Below the pieces are notes generated by a model. The model was not told where the DNA came from. It did no database searches and saw only the letters and a program-made list of their open reading frames with translations. Of a stretch of 64,000 nucleotides of DNA, positions 21,020 to 30,755 are shown one piece after another. Origin of the DNA: Tritrichomonas musculus. Lineage: Eukaryota > Parabasalia > Tritrichomonadida > Tritrichomonadidae. The stretch spans positions 6,305,501-6,369,500 of the forward strand of contig JAPFFF010000004.1 of assembly GCA_039105265.1 (NCBI GenBank). The letters are read 5' to 3'. Both the position numbers and the translations under genes were made by a program. How positions within the stretch are numbered: the first letter of the stretch is position 1; each line of letters starts with the position of its first letter.

Positions 21020-21192
21020 ATACTAAACAATAATGTAATAGTTGTTAAACTTTTATTAGAACATCCTGATATTGATGTCAATATTAAATACCTCATTAAC
21101 AATAAAAATTTAATATGTAATTTCTTTTTTTAGTGGTTTAATTAATTTTCAATACAATTTCTGATTTCATTCTTTAATATCATTTGAAAACT

Positions 21193-21198
<6 letters not shown>

Positions 21199-21224
<26 letters not shown>
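21199..21224. repeat. Poly-T tract
   Basis: A run of about 26 T residues in AT-rich intergenic DNA. Confidence 0.8.
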
Positions 21225-21693
21225 CATGATATTCCAATCTTTGTATATTTATAACTCTCTAGTCGAAGTCAAAAAGAATTTTTTTAATGAAATTTACATA
21301 TTTAAATGATTTATGAAATTAAATAATTTAATGTTTTAATGAAACTGTTTTATTAAAAAATATTTACCAAGTTCCATTCAAGTAGTTATTATAAAATTTC
21401 AAATTAACTTTTTTATGAAATTTTCTTCAAGATACTTTGATACAATTTTATTTATATAGTTTTAATAAAACTTCAATGCAATTAGCAATTGAAAAAGGCA
21501 ATTTAGACATCATACAATTATTATCCAATTGCTATAGTTTTGAATAGCCTAGATATACCTTTAAACTGCATTTTTTATTGAAAATGAAAAACTAATTAAA
21601 AATTGAGTAAAAATAATTTTTTTGGTAAAAAAACTTTATTTTTTCATTGATAAAAGCTTCATTCTATTTTCTTAAAAAAACCTTACATTTTTT

Positions 21694-23188
21694 ATAGGTG
21701 GGCCACCAATGAATTTTTTAACTTTTGCACCATTAGATAGATTACATATAATAATAAAATAAAATATTAATTATAGTTCATAAATATTAAAGATAAAGTT
21801 TTTATGAATAATTTAAATTTTCATATTTTTTTTGTAAACTATTCAAATAGTATAGATAAAATCTTTCAAAAATATTTGAAATAATTTTCTCAAAATTAAA
21901 AGAATTTAAAAAGATCATTCAATTTATATAAGAAAATTTCATTTATTAAGAATAAAAATATCTATTTTAATTTTAAATTAATTGATTAATTTAATTTTGT
22001 TTAAAGTTATATCTTGTTGATTATAATCAAAGACAAAATATAAAAAGAAATAAATGATTTTTTCTATACATAAAATTTTGAATATAACAATTGAAGCATC
22101 CTATAAAAATTCGTTTTGAAAAAGTTAGAAATAATCAATTATTCGATTATAATGATTTTGAAAATATATTGGTATATGATTTATTATAAAATATTTTAAA
22201 ATATTATTTACTATTATATTTATGTTATTAATATTATATTATAATAAAAAGTATTATGTTTATTTCTATTTAAATCGCTATATTTATAATTTTTATTAAA
22301 ACTTAGTTTTTTTTTGAAATTTTAAAAATTCAAATAAATATAAAATATTTTTAATTTTGATTATCTTTGCTTTTTTAATTTAAAATGAAATATCTCATTT
22401 ATATATATTTTTAATATATAATTCTATTATGAAATTATAATATTAATATAGATTAATTAAATTTAAATTAAGATATTGCTTTTTCTAAAAATCTCAAAAT
22501 TTCAATAAGGGAAAAAATATAAAAAATATTTGAAAGCTATTTTTATAAATTGAGAGAAAATTGAATAAAAAAAAGCTGATTTTAATTTTTTATGATTTTT
22601 TAATAAAGGTCCAATATTCTAGGACATATATCTGATTTTAATTTACCTTTATTTATACCAAATTTATTGTTTGACCGTTTATAATTTCTTACCAAGTGGC
22701 TCCAAAATTGAATCATTCCGTTAACTAATTCAACTTTTTGAATATGTTTTCCCAACTAACCTTTATCTTTGAAGTTATGTTATAACTAACTATATCAATA
22801 AAAAGCCTGGGCGATGAAGAAACTAAATATCAAAAAAGAAAACATTTAATTTTTTTATATACTTCTGAAAATTAAAAATACCTTTTATTTTAACTTTTTA
22901 GAGAAATCTATTAATTATTTTATATTGTTTCCAGATCATTCTTGATGTATGACATAGATAATATCATAAAATAATAGAAATATGTATTTTAATTCATTTG
23001 AACTTGTGATATTGCATATCATGTAATAAAAAAAAAGTTGATGAATATTGGTTCAAAACTTAATTTAACAACTGCATCCTATCATATATGTGTTATATAA
23101 ATATATATTATGAAATTGCTGAATAATTCTTAAAATTCGAAGAAAAAAAGAACTTTTTTAAAGTCAAAAAAAAAAGTGGCCCACCTAT
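21694..23188. mobile_element. Third hAT-like non-autonomous element, 1495 bp
   Basis: The termini ATAGGTGGGCCAC (21694-21706) and GTGGCCCACCTAT (23176-23188) are 13-bp perfect inverted repeats, flanked by an exact 8-bp duplication CATTTTTT (21686-21693 and 23189-23196). The interior is extremely AT-rich with no ORF over 60 codons. The terminal words (TAGG-TGGGCC) resemble those of the element at 8548 (TAGGGTGG...GTGGGCC), suggesting related families. The T-rich duplication makes the exact edge uncertain by a base or so. Confidence 0.7.
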
Positions 23189-23196
23189 CATTTTTT

Positions 23197-23618
23197 TAAT
23201 TTCTGAAGATTAGAAAAGAAATATATAAAATTAAAAAAAATAGTCATATATAGAAAATATTTTACATATTATAAAAACTTTAATAAAGAGCTTTTATCTA
23301 CAATTAATGAGACTATCAACTTTTTGAAATAAATGGTTCAAGAAAAAAAATATTTTCAATGGAACCCTTTTATATATTGAATTGCTAATTTAAACAGAGT
23401 TCAAAAAACTTCCCTCCATTTCAAATTTTAAATCATTTTATCTTTTTTATCAAACAATTTAATTGCATAATTCTTCATTAATAATATATTAAATAATTAT
23501 CATAATATTAATTAAATTTTAAAAAGTGAATTCATATTTAAAATATAAAGATATGATTATTTTAAATTGAGAAGGAGATAATGCTTTTTGAACAAGGTTT
23601 AATTACTTTTTTGATCGA
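23197..23618. other. Upstream region of the intact FTxS surface gene
   Basis: AT-rich, no ORF. A CTTTTTGA word at about 23584-23591 lies ~30 bp before the ATG, as upstream of several other genes in the window. Confidence 0.4.
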
Positions 23619-26057
23619 ATGAACTTGACTATTTTGTCTCTTTCTTTATCATCTCTATATTCAGTTTCTCCTTTATTCACGGGCAGCAGGACCTCAGTCC
23701 AGCATTCCAATTTTCGATATTTTATTCCAACTATTTTTTACAATCCACAAAAATTACTTTTAGAAAATAGCTTATTTTCCCGAGGTGTTGGCTCACTACT
23801 TATTTCCAAGCCTTTACAAGACTCTCTTTTAGCTGAATCATTAGAATATGCCGATCAATACTACGATGTTTTTAAGCAGATATCACCACCAACTGATAAA
23901 GGAGCAATTATTATTCGCGATTGTACATTTGATAAAATTAGCTCCACCCAAAACACTTTTATTCGAGGACAATCAAGTGGACAATCTTTTTATATGACAA
24001 GTTGTACATTTATTTCCTGTGGCAGTGGTGATTCAATTTTGTTGATTAATTCCAGAGCAATTACAATTACACACATTTGCTGTTCAGAATTACATTCAGT
24101 TGGTGACAAACATAATCAAAATTTATTTATGAAATCAGATCCACCCGATAGTTCCTTTATTCAAATGATATATTCCACAATTTACGGGAAATCCAATCAA
24201 GTCTGTAATTCTCAATTTGTTTTTAATTTAAACGGTAAAGCAGCCACCAAATTTCAATGCATGAACATCTCAAATTTCAACCAAGGAGGAATCAATCAGA
24301 ATTCGATCTTCTACATCCACCATCCACAGTGCCTGAACATGATTATGAACACTTTTGACAATTTGAACTCAGAAACAGTCATTAGCTTTGAAATCCAAGA
24401 CGGTGACAAAGAATACCCGCATTACGTTGGAAACAACAATTTTGTCAATTGCAACTACACTACCAAATTCATTTATTTGAACATGTTCCACAACGCTGCG
24501 ATGTTCTTTGACAGCTGCATCTTCGCAAACAAGAAACAGACAAAATTTGTGTCAAATGTTGCTGAAACAGAACAACTTAATGTAGCACTGAATAATTGCG
24601 TGTTCAAACAAGAGCCAAGCATTCCCAAAAATATCAAAGTGATTAAACAGAATGTGAACTATAGCGTGACTCCTTTTGAAATCGCTCATTACATTACGTC
24701 AAACATCTGCCTTGGAAAGAAGTTCGAGAACGCTTACGGATGCGGAAATGGAACCTGCCCTGATGACAAAGGATGCGCGGCTGACGCCTTCAAATTCCAG
24801 ACTGGCGATCCAATGTACACACTCAAATTCCACCCAGACATTGACACGCCAACACCGACACCAACAAAAGATTTCACACCATCAAGCAAGTTCACTCAAT
24901 CAAACAAGTTCACTCAATCAAACAAGTTCACTCAATCAAACAAGTTTACTCCATCAAGCAAGTTTACTCAATCAAACAAGTTTACTCCATCAAGCAAGTT
25001 TACTCAATCAAACAAGTTTACTCCATCAAGCAAGTTTACTCAATCAAACAAGTTTACTCAATCAAACAAGTTTACTCAATCAAACAAGTTTACTCAATCA
25101 AACAAGTTTACTCCATCAAGCAAGTTTACTCAATCAAGCAAGTTTACTCCATCAAGCAAGTTTACTCAATCAAACAAGTTTACTCCATCAAGCAAGTTTA
25201 CTCAATCAAGCAAGTTTACTCAATCAAACAAGTTTACTCCATCAAGCAAGTTTACTCCATCAAGCAAGTTCACTCAATCAAACAAATTCACTGCATCAAA
25301 TAAGTTTACTCCATCATCCAAGTTTTCTGCTTCTAGTATATTTACTGAAACATCAAAGTTTACTGCTTCTTCGAAGTTCACTCCTTCACTTAACTTTGAT
25401 GCTACTCACACTTTTACTGCTTCTGATGTTTTCACTGCTTCTGGAGTGTTCACAAAGTCATCAATATTCACTAAGTCTGATGTTTTCACTAAGTCTGATG
25501 TTTTCACTAAGTCTGATGTTTTCACTAAGTCTGATGTTTTCACTAAGTCTGACGTTTTCACTAAGTCTGACGTTTTCACTGCATCTGGAGTGTTCACAAA
25601 GTCATCAATATTCACTAAGTCTGATGTTTTCACTAAGTCTGATGTTTTCACTAAGTCTGACGTTTTCACTAAGTCTGACGTTTTCACTAAGTCTGACGTT
25701 TTCACTGCATCTGGAGTGTTCACAAAGTCATCAATATTCACTAAGTCCACTGCTTTCTCAAAATCTGCATTGTTCTCTGACTCTGGCTTGTTTGTTCCTG
25801 CTCCTGCTCCAGGAGATGATTCCAAGAAAGGAGGCAGCAAGACCGTAATAATTGCTGGTGCTTCCGCAGCAGGTGGTGCTGCAATTATTGCAGCCGCACT
25901 TGTCGGTTTCTTCATAATCAAGAAGAGGCCAGGCTTTCACCAGGCAGAGCTAGAAGAAACTCTTGACCCTTCAACTGCACTCATCAATGAAAACCCAATC
26001 TACAACTCAACTGCAGAAGAAGATCCATTCAGGGACGACTTTGTTAACCCAATTTAA
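23619..26057 (+). CDS. Pmp-like beta-helix surface protein with FTxS-hexapeptide stalk, 812 aa
   Basis: A type I membrane protein. It has a signal peptide (1 to about 20), a right-handed-beta-helix-like ectodomain (about 30-400) of the chlamydial Pmp-like type found in trichomonads (motifs such as ESSLFSRG-like rungs, IIIRDCTFDKISS, MTSCTFISCGSGD), a small Cys-rich knot (CGNGTCPDDKGCAAD), and then about 50 tandem hexapeptides F-T-x-S-x-[KVI] (about 413-712). A Pro/Gly linker, KKGGSK, a membrane helix (about 742-767) and a 45-residue tail with NPIY follow. The repeats fall in blocks: KFTQSN/KFTPSS first, then VFTKSD, with a larger unit GVFTKSSIFTKSDVFT repeated three times. Role inferred: exposed adhesion or recognition head raised on a repeat stalk. 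Repeat number is probably variable. Confidence 0.85.
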   Translation: MNLTILSLSLSSLYSVSPLFTGSRTSVQHSNFRYFIPTIFYNPQKLLLENSLFSRGVGSLLISKPLQDSLLAESLEYADQYYDVFKQISPPTDKGAIIIRDCTFDKISSTQNTFIRGQSSGQSFYMTSCTFISCGSGDSILLINSRAITITHICCSELHSVGDKHNQNLFMKSDPPDSSFIQMIYSTIYGKSNQVCNSQFVFNLNGKAATKFQCMNISNFNQGGINQNSIFYIHHPQCLNMIMNTFDNLNSETVISFEIQDGDKEYPHYVGNNNFVNCNYTTKFIYLNMFHNAAMFFDSCIFANKKQTKFVSNVAETEQLNVALNNCVFKQEPSIPKNIKVIKQNVNYSVTPFEIAHYITSNICLGKKFENAYGCGNGTCPDDKGCAADAFKFQTGDPMYTLKFHPDIDTPTPTPTKDFTPSSKFTQSNKFTQSNKFTQSNKFTPSSKFTQSNKFTPSSKFTQSNKFTPSSKFTQSNKFTQSNKFTQSNKFTQSNKFTPSSKFTQSSKFTPSSKFTQSNKFTPSSKFTQSSKFTQSNKFTPSSKFTPSSKFTQSNKFTASNKFTPSSKFSASSIFTETSKFTASSKFTPSLNFDATHTFTASDVFTASGVFTKSSIFTKSDVFTKSDVFTKSDVFTKSDVFTKSDVFTKSDVFTASGVFTKSSIFTKSDVFTKSDVFTKSDVFTKSDVFTKSDVFTASGVFTKSSIFTKSTAFSKSALFSDSGLFVPAPAPGDDSKKGGSKTVIIAGASAAGGAAIIAAALVGFFIIKKRPGFHQAELEETLDPSTALINENPIYNSTAEEDPFRDDFVNPI
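24871..25770 (+). repeat. 18-bp coding tandem repeat array
   Basis: Near-identical 18-bp units (TTTACTCAATCAAACAAG, TTTACTCCATCAAGCAAG, TTCACTAAGTCTGATGTT) encode the hexapeptide stalk of the surface protein. The high nucleotide identity within blocks indicates recent expansion by slippage or unequal exchange. Confidence 0.9.
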
Positions 26058-26624
26058 AAATTTAAAAATTTAATTTTTTTTTTTTTTTTTTTTCTTAAAA
26101 CAAATTGTTTCTTCAATTACGGTCTAAAATATTTTGAATGGTCATATACATTTCCACGTTTTGCATATAAAATAATTTTCTAAATAAACATTGACTTGTT
26201 TTGGATGTTGAAAGAACGGCACTCATCAAATGATGAGCATTCAAAGAAGCAATCTTTGTCAATACTCGTAAGAGCATGGCCTTAATGTGCTTTTAGAGTA
26301 TTTTTGTAAGGAAATATTTTTAGGGCAAAGTTTCAGAGCAACCGTTGCACCATTTACAACCGCAACCTACAGAAAAAGTTTAAAAATAGCAAATAATTGG
26401 TTATTTCTAAAACGGTTTGATTAAGAGAGTTTAAAAATATTAATAGATTCGTGTAAATTTTTAATATTAATTAGTATAAAAAAATATAAGCACATTCTTT
26501 CTTACAAGCCAATGAATATAATGAAGTAATATGAAAGAAAAAAAAAGATATACTTATTAAATGGTTATATTTTTTAACAGCATGAATTATCATTTCTTAT
26601 TGATTAAGTATGTATGTTTTCATT
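26058..26624. other. Convergent intergenic region
   Basis: Starts with a T-run of about 20 after the surface gene. A small hairpin GCTCATCATTTGATGAG is at about 26222-26241. On the minus strand around 26325-26370 a short Cys-rich frame (GCGCKWCNGCSETL) is open but has no start. No gene is called. Confidence 0.45.
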
Positions 26625-27164
26625 CTAGTGATGAAGAATAAATTGAACTGCTGATTCAAATAAATCATCTAAATTGATATGTTTTAATGAAGAGCATTCT
26701 ATATATTTTTTTGCTTTAATTTTCTTTGCAATCTCTTCTCCTCTTCCTTTTGGAATAGGTTCTATTCTTTCGTATATGTAATTATTTTTATCCCAAGAAA
26801 ACTCATCTCTTAAATCACATTTAAGGCCAACCAAAAAAAATGGTTTTTTATGAAAAAATTTTTGTTCTTGTATCCAATTTGTCTCTATATTATCTAATGT
26901 TTTTGGTGAAATGAGAGAAAAACAGAATAAAAAAAGATCAATATCTTTATATATTACTTTTCTTAATCTTTGATAATCATCTTGACCAGCAGTATCAAAT
27001 AATCTAAGGTTGATTGGAATATTTTCAAACATAATGTTCATTGAATAATCATCAGAAATCGTAGGGATATATTCATATGGGAAAACATTTGAACTGTAAG
27101 TTTGCAACAAACTAGTTTTACCTACTGCACCATCTCCTAAAACAATGATTTTGATTTGCTTCAT
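26625..27164 (-). CDS. Rho/Rac-family small GTPase lacking a CaaX end, 179 aa
   Basis: All G boxes are present: G1 GDGAVGKTS, switch I with Rho-type EYIPTISDDYS (Rac EYIPTVFDNYS), G3 DTAGQDDYQRLR, G4-like GLKCDLRD (Rho TKxDLRD), and G5 ECSSLKHINLDDLF. The FSLISPKTLDNIETNW stretch is the Rho/Rac signature. An insert-like segment (NNYIYERIEPIPKGRGEE) follows. Unlike typical Rho proteins the chain ends FILHH, with no CaaX cysteine or polybasic tail, so it should not be prenylated, as in some protist and RhoBTB-like members. Upstream frame codons lack ATG; the ATG at 27162-27164 is used. Likely role: actin/cytoskeleton signalling. A decayed copy lies at 30231-30435. Confidence 0.9.
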   Translation of the reverse strand: MKQIKIIVLGDGAVGKTSLLQTYSSNVFPYEYIPTISDDYSMNIMFENIPINLRLFDTAGQDDYQRLRKVIYKDIDLFLFCFSLISPKTLDNIETNWIQEQKFFHKKPFFLVGLKCDLRDEFSWDKNNYIYERIEPIPKGRGEEIAKKIKAKKYIECSSLKHINLDDLFESAVQFILHH

Positions 27165-27176
27165 TAATTTTTCCAA

Positions 27177-27911
27177 AAGGGCAGAAATTGACTTTTTCAG
27201 TAAAATTTTCCAAGTAGCATGAAAAAGTGGATGTTACATAACTTTTTCCTTCAATCTTAAAATAAATAATTGAAAAAGTTAAAATATTTCAGAGCAATGG
27301 TTTTTAGAAATGAGAAAAAAAAATGAAATATGCAGAAACACTTTTAACTTTTTCATGAAATATTTTTCATCTCATAGAATCATAACTATGAAACTTATAA
27401 TACTGATCTAATAAGTGATTTTAAAAATATTGAATAAATAAAAAGATTAAATATGTTTGTTTTATCAAAATAAATTTTTACATAATCTTGTATCAAGAAT
27501 AATACTCAATGTAATCAAATATAAACAATATTAATATTTATATTGCAAAGCCTTATTAATAATTATATTATTATTATTATTATTATTATCATAATTGAAT
27601 GAATTTACAAAAAGATATAATTATATTTTTGTTTATTTTTTAATAACTTTTTGTGATTAAAATTTTGGTTGATATGCCTCTATCTTTATTGAAAAAATTG
27701 AGAAAACTAAAAATTGAATTAAAAAGTTAAGCTTCACCTAAGATTTTTTTAAGACGGACTTTTTTCCTCGAAATATTATTAAGTAAATCTTGAATAAAAT
27801 TGTTTCTTTTTTCTAATTTATTCAAAAGAATGCATATAAATATATCTTTAAGATTTTTTTATTTATATAATAATTACATAAATAATAACTTGGCTTTTGC
27901 TTTATAATGAG
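27177..27911. other. Intergenic, AT-rich
   Basis: The GTPase upstream side contains GACTTTTTCAG. A short ATT microsatellite lies at about 27565-27590. No gene or RNA recognised. Confidence 0.5.
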
Positions 27912-29174
27912 TTATGATTCATTATTCAAAATAGAGAATATTGTTGACATCGCTCCAATTAATAGTAACAAAATGGACATAAAAGCATTAAAGCGATCAT
28001 ATAATCCATTTATCTTTAAGTAAAATAAGGGTGTGAAAACAAATAGAAAAAATGATGCCATTGCATCACTGAATGTAAAAAGTATATTCAAATATTTTTC
28101 TGTAAGATTTGCTAAGCAAAGTGCCAATAGAGATATTATGATTCCTGTAAACCTCCATATTTCTTCTGGAAATACTAAAACATCGCTAACTAAATTCAAA
28201 ATGACATATCTGCATGCATTTAATGGATGAGGAACTGTAAACAATATAAAAACTAAAGTAATAATCCGGCCAATTATCGTCAGAATTTTTTCTGTTTTTG
28301 TATTTTCAGGATAATAATCTAAAATTACCCCACTTTTGTTTTTATCAAAGAATGTAAGATAAGAAAAAGTGCCAACAATTAAATAATATACCAAAACTAT
28401 GATCATTGTATTTCTGAATATATTTGATAAATTGCTCTTGGTAGAATTTATGACATTCCGAATACCAGGATATGCCAAGGGATGAAAGTTAAATGCAAAA
28501 ATTGTTGTTGATAAGCTTCTGGTTATATGCCCTTTAAAATGGAATAATTTAAAAGAATGATCTGGGTCAAATCCTAAATGCTTTACTTCGTATCCAAACA
28601 TAATAATTATATAAATGGTAAAAAGTATCAAAAAAAAGTTTGAAATATATGATAATTTGGTTATTGTTTTTAAATGAGTGACAAAACAAACTGGAATTAA
28701 AAAAGAAACAAATGCTGCACATCCAACTAACATTTTATATATTTTGAGATTGAGTACAGTTAATTCTGCTTTATCTGTAGCTAAAAAATATATTTTTGAA
28801 AAAATTGTAATTGTATATGATTGAATTTCTCGTATGTAATTGACAATACTTAACAAAGTTGTGATTACTGTGAAACATACTGGGATAAATATTGTTTTCT
28901 TAGAGAATTGTACTTTCCATATTTCTTCAAAAGTACTTTGGTGGCAAACTGATGCGGATAAAACAAGAAGCTTATAAGAATAAAAGCTTAAAAAGCAAAT
29001 AATTACTAAAAGCAAAAAACTTATTAATAAACCTGAAGTGAAAGCAACTCCCAATTTCAATACTCCTAAGCCAACTGCAGAATTTATGCAACAACAAATC
29101 ATATCAGACGAGCTAAGTATGCCTTTTTGGTTGAAAATAGGTTTTTCATATAATTTCTTTTTTGAGGATTTCAT
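27912..29174 (-). CDS. Amino-acid transporter, AAAP/SLC38-like, 420 aa
   Basis: A polytopic membrane protein with about 11 hydrophobic helices. The N-terminal stretch SSSDMICCCINSAVGLGVLK resembles the first helix of the amino acid/auxin permease (AAAP) family, where a G-x-G-x-L break binds substrate. FAFNFHPLAYPGIRNVINS in the middle is the AAAP helix 6 region (usual FAFxCHPxxxPIYxEL). A short Lys-rich N-terminus faces the cytosol. The length fits the family (about 400-480). Proposed function: uptake or organelle export of neutral amino acids coupled to H+ or Na+; substrate not deducible. No damage seen. The ATG at 29172-29174 is the first in the frame. Confidence 0.8.
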   Translation of the reverse strand: MKSSKKKLYEKPIFNQKGILSSSDMICCCINSAVGLGVLKLGVAFTSGLLISFLLLVIICFLSFYSYKLLVLSASVCHQSTFEEIWKVQFSKKTIFIPVCFTVITTLLSIVNYIREIQSYTITIFSKIYFLATDKAELTVLNLKIYKMLVGCAAFVSFLIPVCFVTHLKTITKLSYISNFFLILFTIYIIIMFGYEVKHLGFDPDHSFKLFHFKGHITRSLSTTIFAFNFHPLAYPGIRNVINSTKSNLSNIFRNTMIIVLVYYLIVGTFSYLTFFDKNKSGVILDYYPENTKTEKILTIIGRIITLVFILFTVPHPLNACRYVILNLVSDVLVFPEEIWRFTGIIISLLALCLANLTEKYLNILFTFSDAMASFFLFVFTPLFYLKINGLYDRFNAFMSILLLLIGAMSTIFSILNNES

Positions 29175-30091
29175 GTAATTTGTAAAAAAAAATTTTCAAT
29201 AGTATCTCTAATTTAAAAAATTCAATGTTTATAATACTCATAAAATGACATAACTTCTCATATTAAGAATAAAATAATAAATTTATCGAATTTTAAAAAA
29301 ATATACTAAATAAATAATATAATAAAAAATTTTTTTAATATTTAAATTTATTAAAAATTGATATAATTTATTTTTATTATTCCATTAAAAAAATTTTTTT
29401 AAGAATCATATTCAAATTATTTTACAAATTCAAAATATGTACTAAAGCCAACTTTTTTCAATGCATTTTATTTTTATTCTAAAAAATAGTTATCTCAATA
29501 AATTTTATAAATTATTACTTTTAAATATGTTTAATTTAATTATAAGAAACTAAAAAACAATTATAAATGTATGAAAATAGTATGGATTAATTATATAGCT
29601 TAGAAAAGTAAAGTTTGTGTTTTAAAAAAAATTGGCCCATAATTTTGCTTTCATCGTCATATATACTTTGTTTCACCATATATTTATTCGATTTATTCGG
29701 ATTAAAAGCCAATCAGATCTACCAATTTTTTTTTCTCTTATAAAATGGCTTGAAATTTTGACTTTACAAAAGATGATTTTTATTTATATTCAAATTAATT
29801 TGAATGAATTTTCACAATTATTATTATTTTTCTATTAAACCAAAATATCTAAAAAAAGTATATCTTGAAATTATAGTATAAATTAATTAATTAAACAAAT
29901 AATATAATTTATAAAATATATATAATAAATTTTAGTAATAATAAATAATAAAAATTATGGCAGGATCTTGGCTTGTGTACATCTAATTCAAATTATATAA
30001 ATAATTCCTGCCAAAAAAGTTCAGAAAAATATTTATCAAAAAATTACTTTTTTCTTAATAAATTAAGTTATTTTTTGCTATTTATTTGTGA

Positions 30092-30129
<38 letters not shown>

Positions 30130-30230
30130 TGTTTAATTTACTATATAATAAAAGCGCATATACGGCATATACAAATAAATAGAGAAAATGTTATTCAAAT
30201 TTTATCTAAATATATTTATTCTGCTTTTCT
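29175..30230. other. Intergenic, AT-rich with AT microsatellite
   Basis: Contains a (TA)n run at about 30098-30127 and a short inverted pair TGGCAGGA / TCCTGCCA at about 29958 and 30006. No gene recognised. Confidence 0.5.
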
Positions 30231-30435
30231 AAAACCAGGCAAATAAAATGTTTTTTTATGAAAAATTTTGGTTCAAGTATCCAATATGTTTCTATCATAT
30301 CTAAAGTCTATGGAGAAATGAGAGAAATACAGAATAAAAAAAGATCAATATTTTATACATTTCATTTCTCAATCTTTGATAATTATCTTGACAAGCAGCA
30401 TCATATAATTTAAGGTTGATTTGAATTTATCACAA
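30231..30435 (-). pseudogene. Decayed fragment of the Rho-type GTPase gene
   Basis: About 200 bp align clearly with 26820-27020 of the intact GTPase gene in the same orientation (shared words such as GGTGAAATGAGAGAAA-like and ACAGAATAAAAAAAGATCAATAT, and TTTAAGGTTGAT-like end). Small insertions and deletions destroy the frame. Both ends of the match are abrupt. It covers the G3 to pre-G4 part only. Confidence 0.8.
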
Positions 30436-30755
30436 AAATAAATTTATGCAATCATGCAAATATATCAATGAATATAGAAATATGAACCTTGCAAATTTCT
30501 TTATGAAAACTTCACTTTGCCAAATTTCTTCAATATCTTCAAAGTTTACAAAAAGCATTGAAGATTTTGATAAAATTATTCATTTTATATTAAATTTTTA
30601 ATAATAAATTAAATTAACATTACTTAATAAAATATAAGTTATGTTAATAAAAGATATTTTTCAAAGTTTTAAACAAGATATTGAAACAATTTGGAAAAAG
30701 GAAGTATTTCAATGAGTTGATTCAAATTAGTGATATAACTAATTAAAAACATTGA
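30436..30755. other. Upstream region of the Sel1/kinase gene
   Basis: AT-rich with no recognised element; no clear initiator before the ATG at 30756. Confidence 0.4.

Larger units (their letters stand above)
20500..21547 (+). pseudogene. Ankyrin-repeat gene remnant, split by a hAT-like element
   Basis: Just left of the element at 20541 the frame reads YQTPLHTAIL; just right of it (21021-21110) it reads NNVIVVKLLLEHPDIDVNIK and soon stops. With the element and one copy of its 8-bp duplication left out, the two join into a canonical ankyrin repeat (TPLHTAIL-N-N-NVIVVKLLLEHPDIDVNIK). A further repeat, MQLAIEKGNLDIIQLLSN, is at about 21475-21530, ending at a TAG at 21545. The long N-terminal DUF3447 part is missing. 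This is a host-gene relic, hit by the element before or after it lost function. Confidence 0.75.

Noticed and set aside
20785-21102. 105-codon minus-strand ORF
   Set aside because: It runs through the MITE and its flank and arises from palindromic GATATC/CTCGAG words.
24871-25770. CRISPR-like array
   Set aside because: Units are contiguous 18-mers in frame with a protein; there are no spacers.
24676-25848. 390-codon ORF in a second frame of the FTxS gene, and a 171-codon antisense ORF
   Set aside because: Both are shadows of the 18-bp tandem array: a repeat without stops in one frame leaves other frames open too.
29958-30013. TGGCAGGA/TCCTGCCA inverted pair as a small RNA or MITE
   Set aside because: 8-bp arms 40 bp apart in AT-rich DNA with no target duplication; chance is likely.
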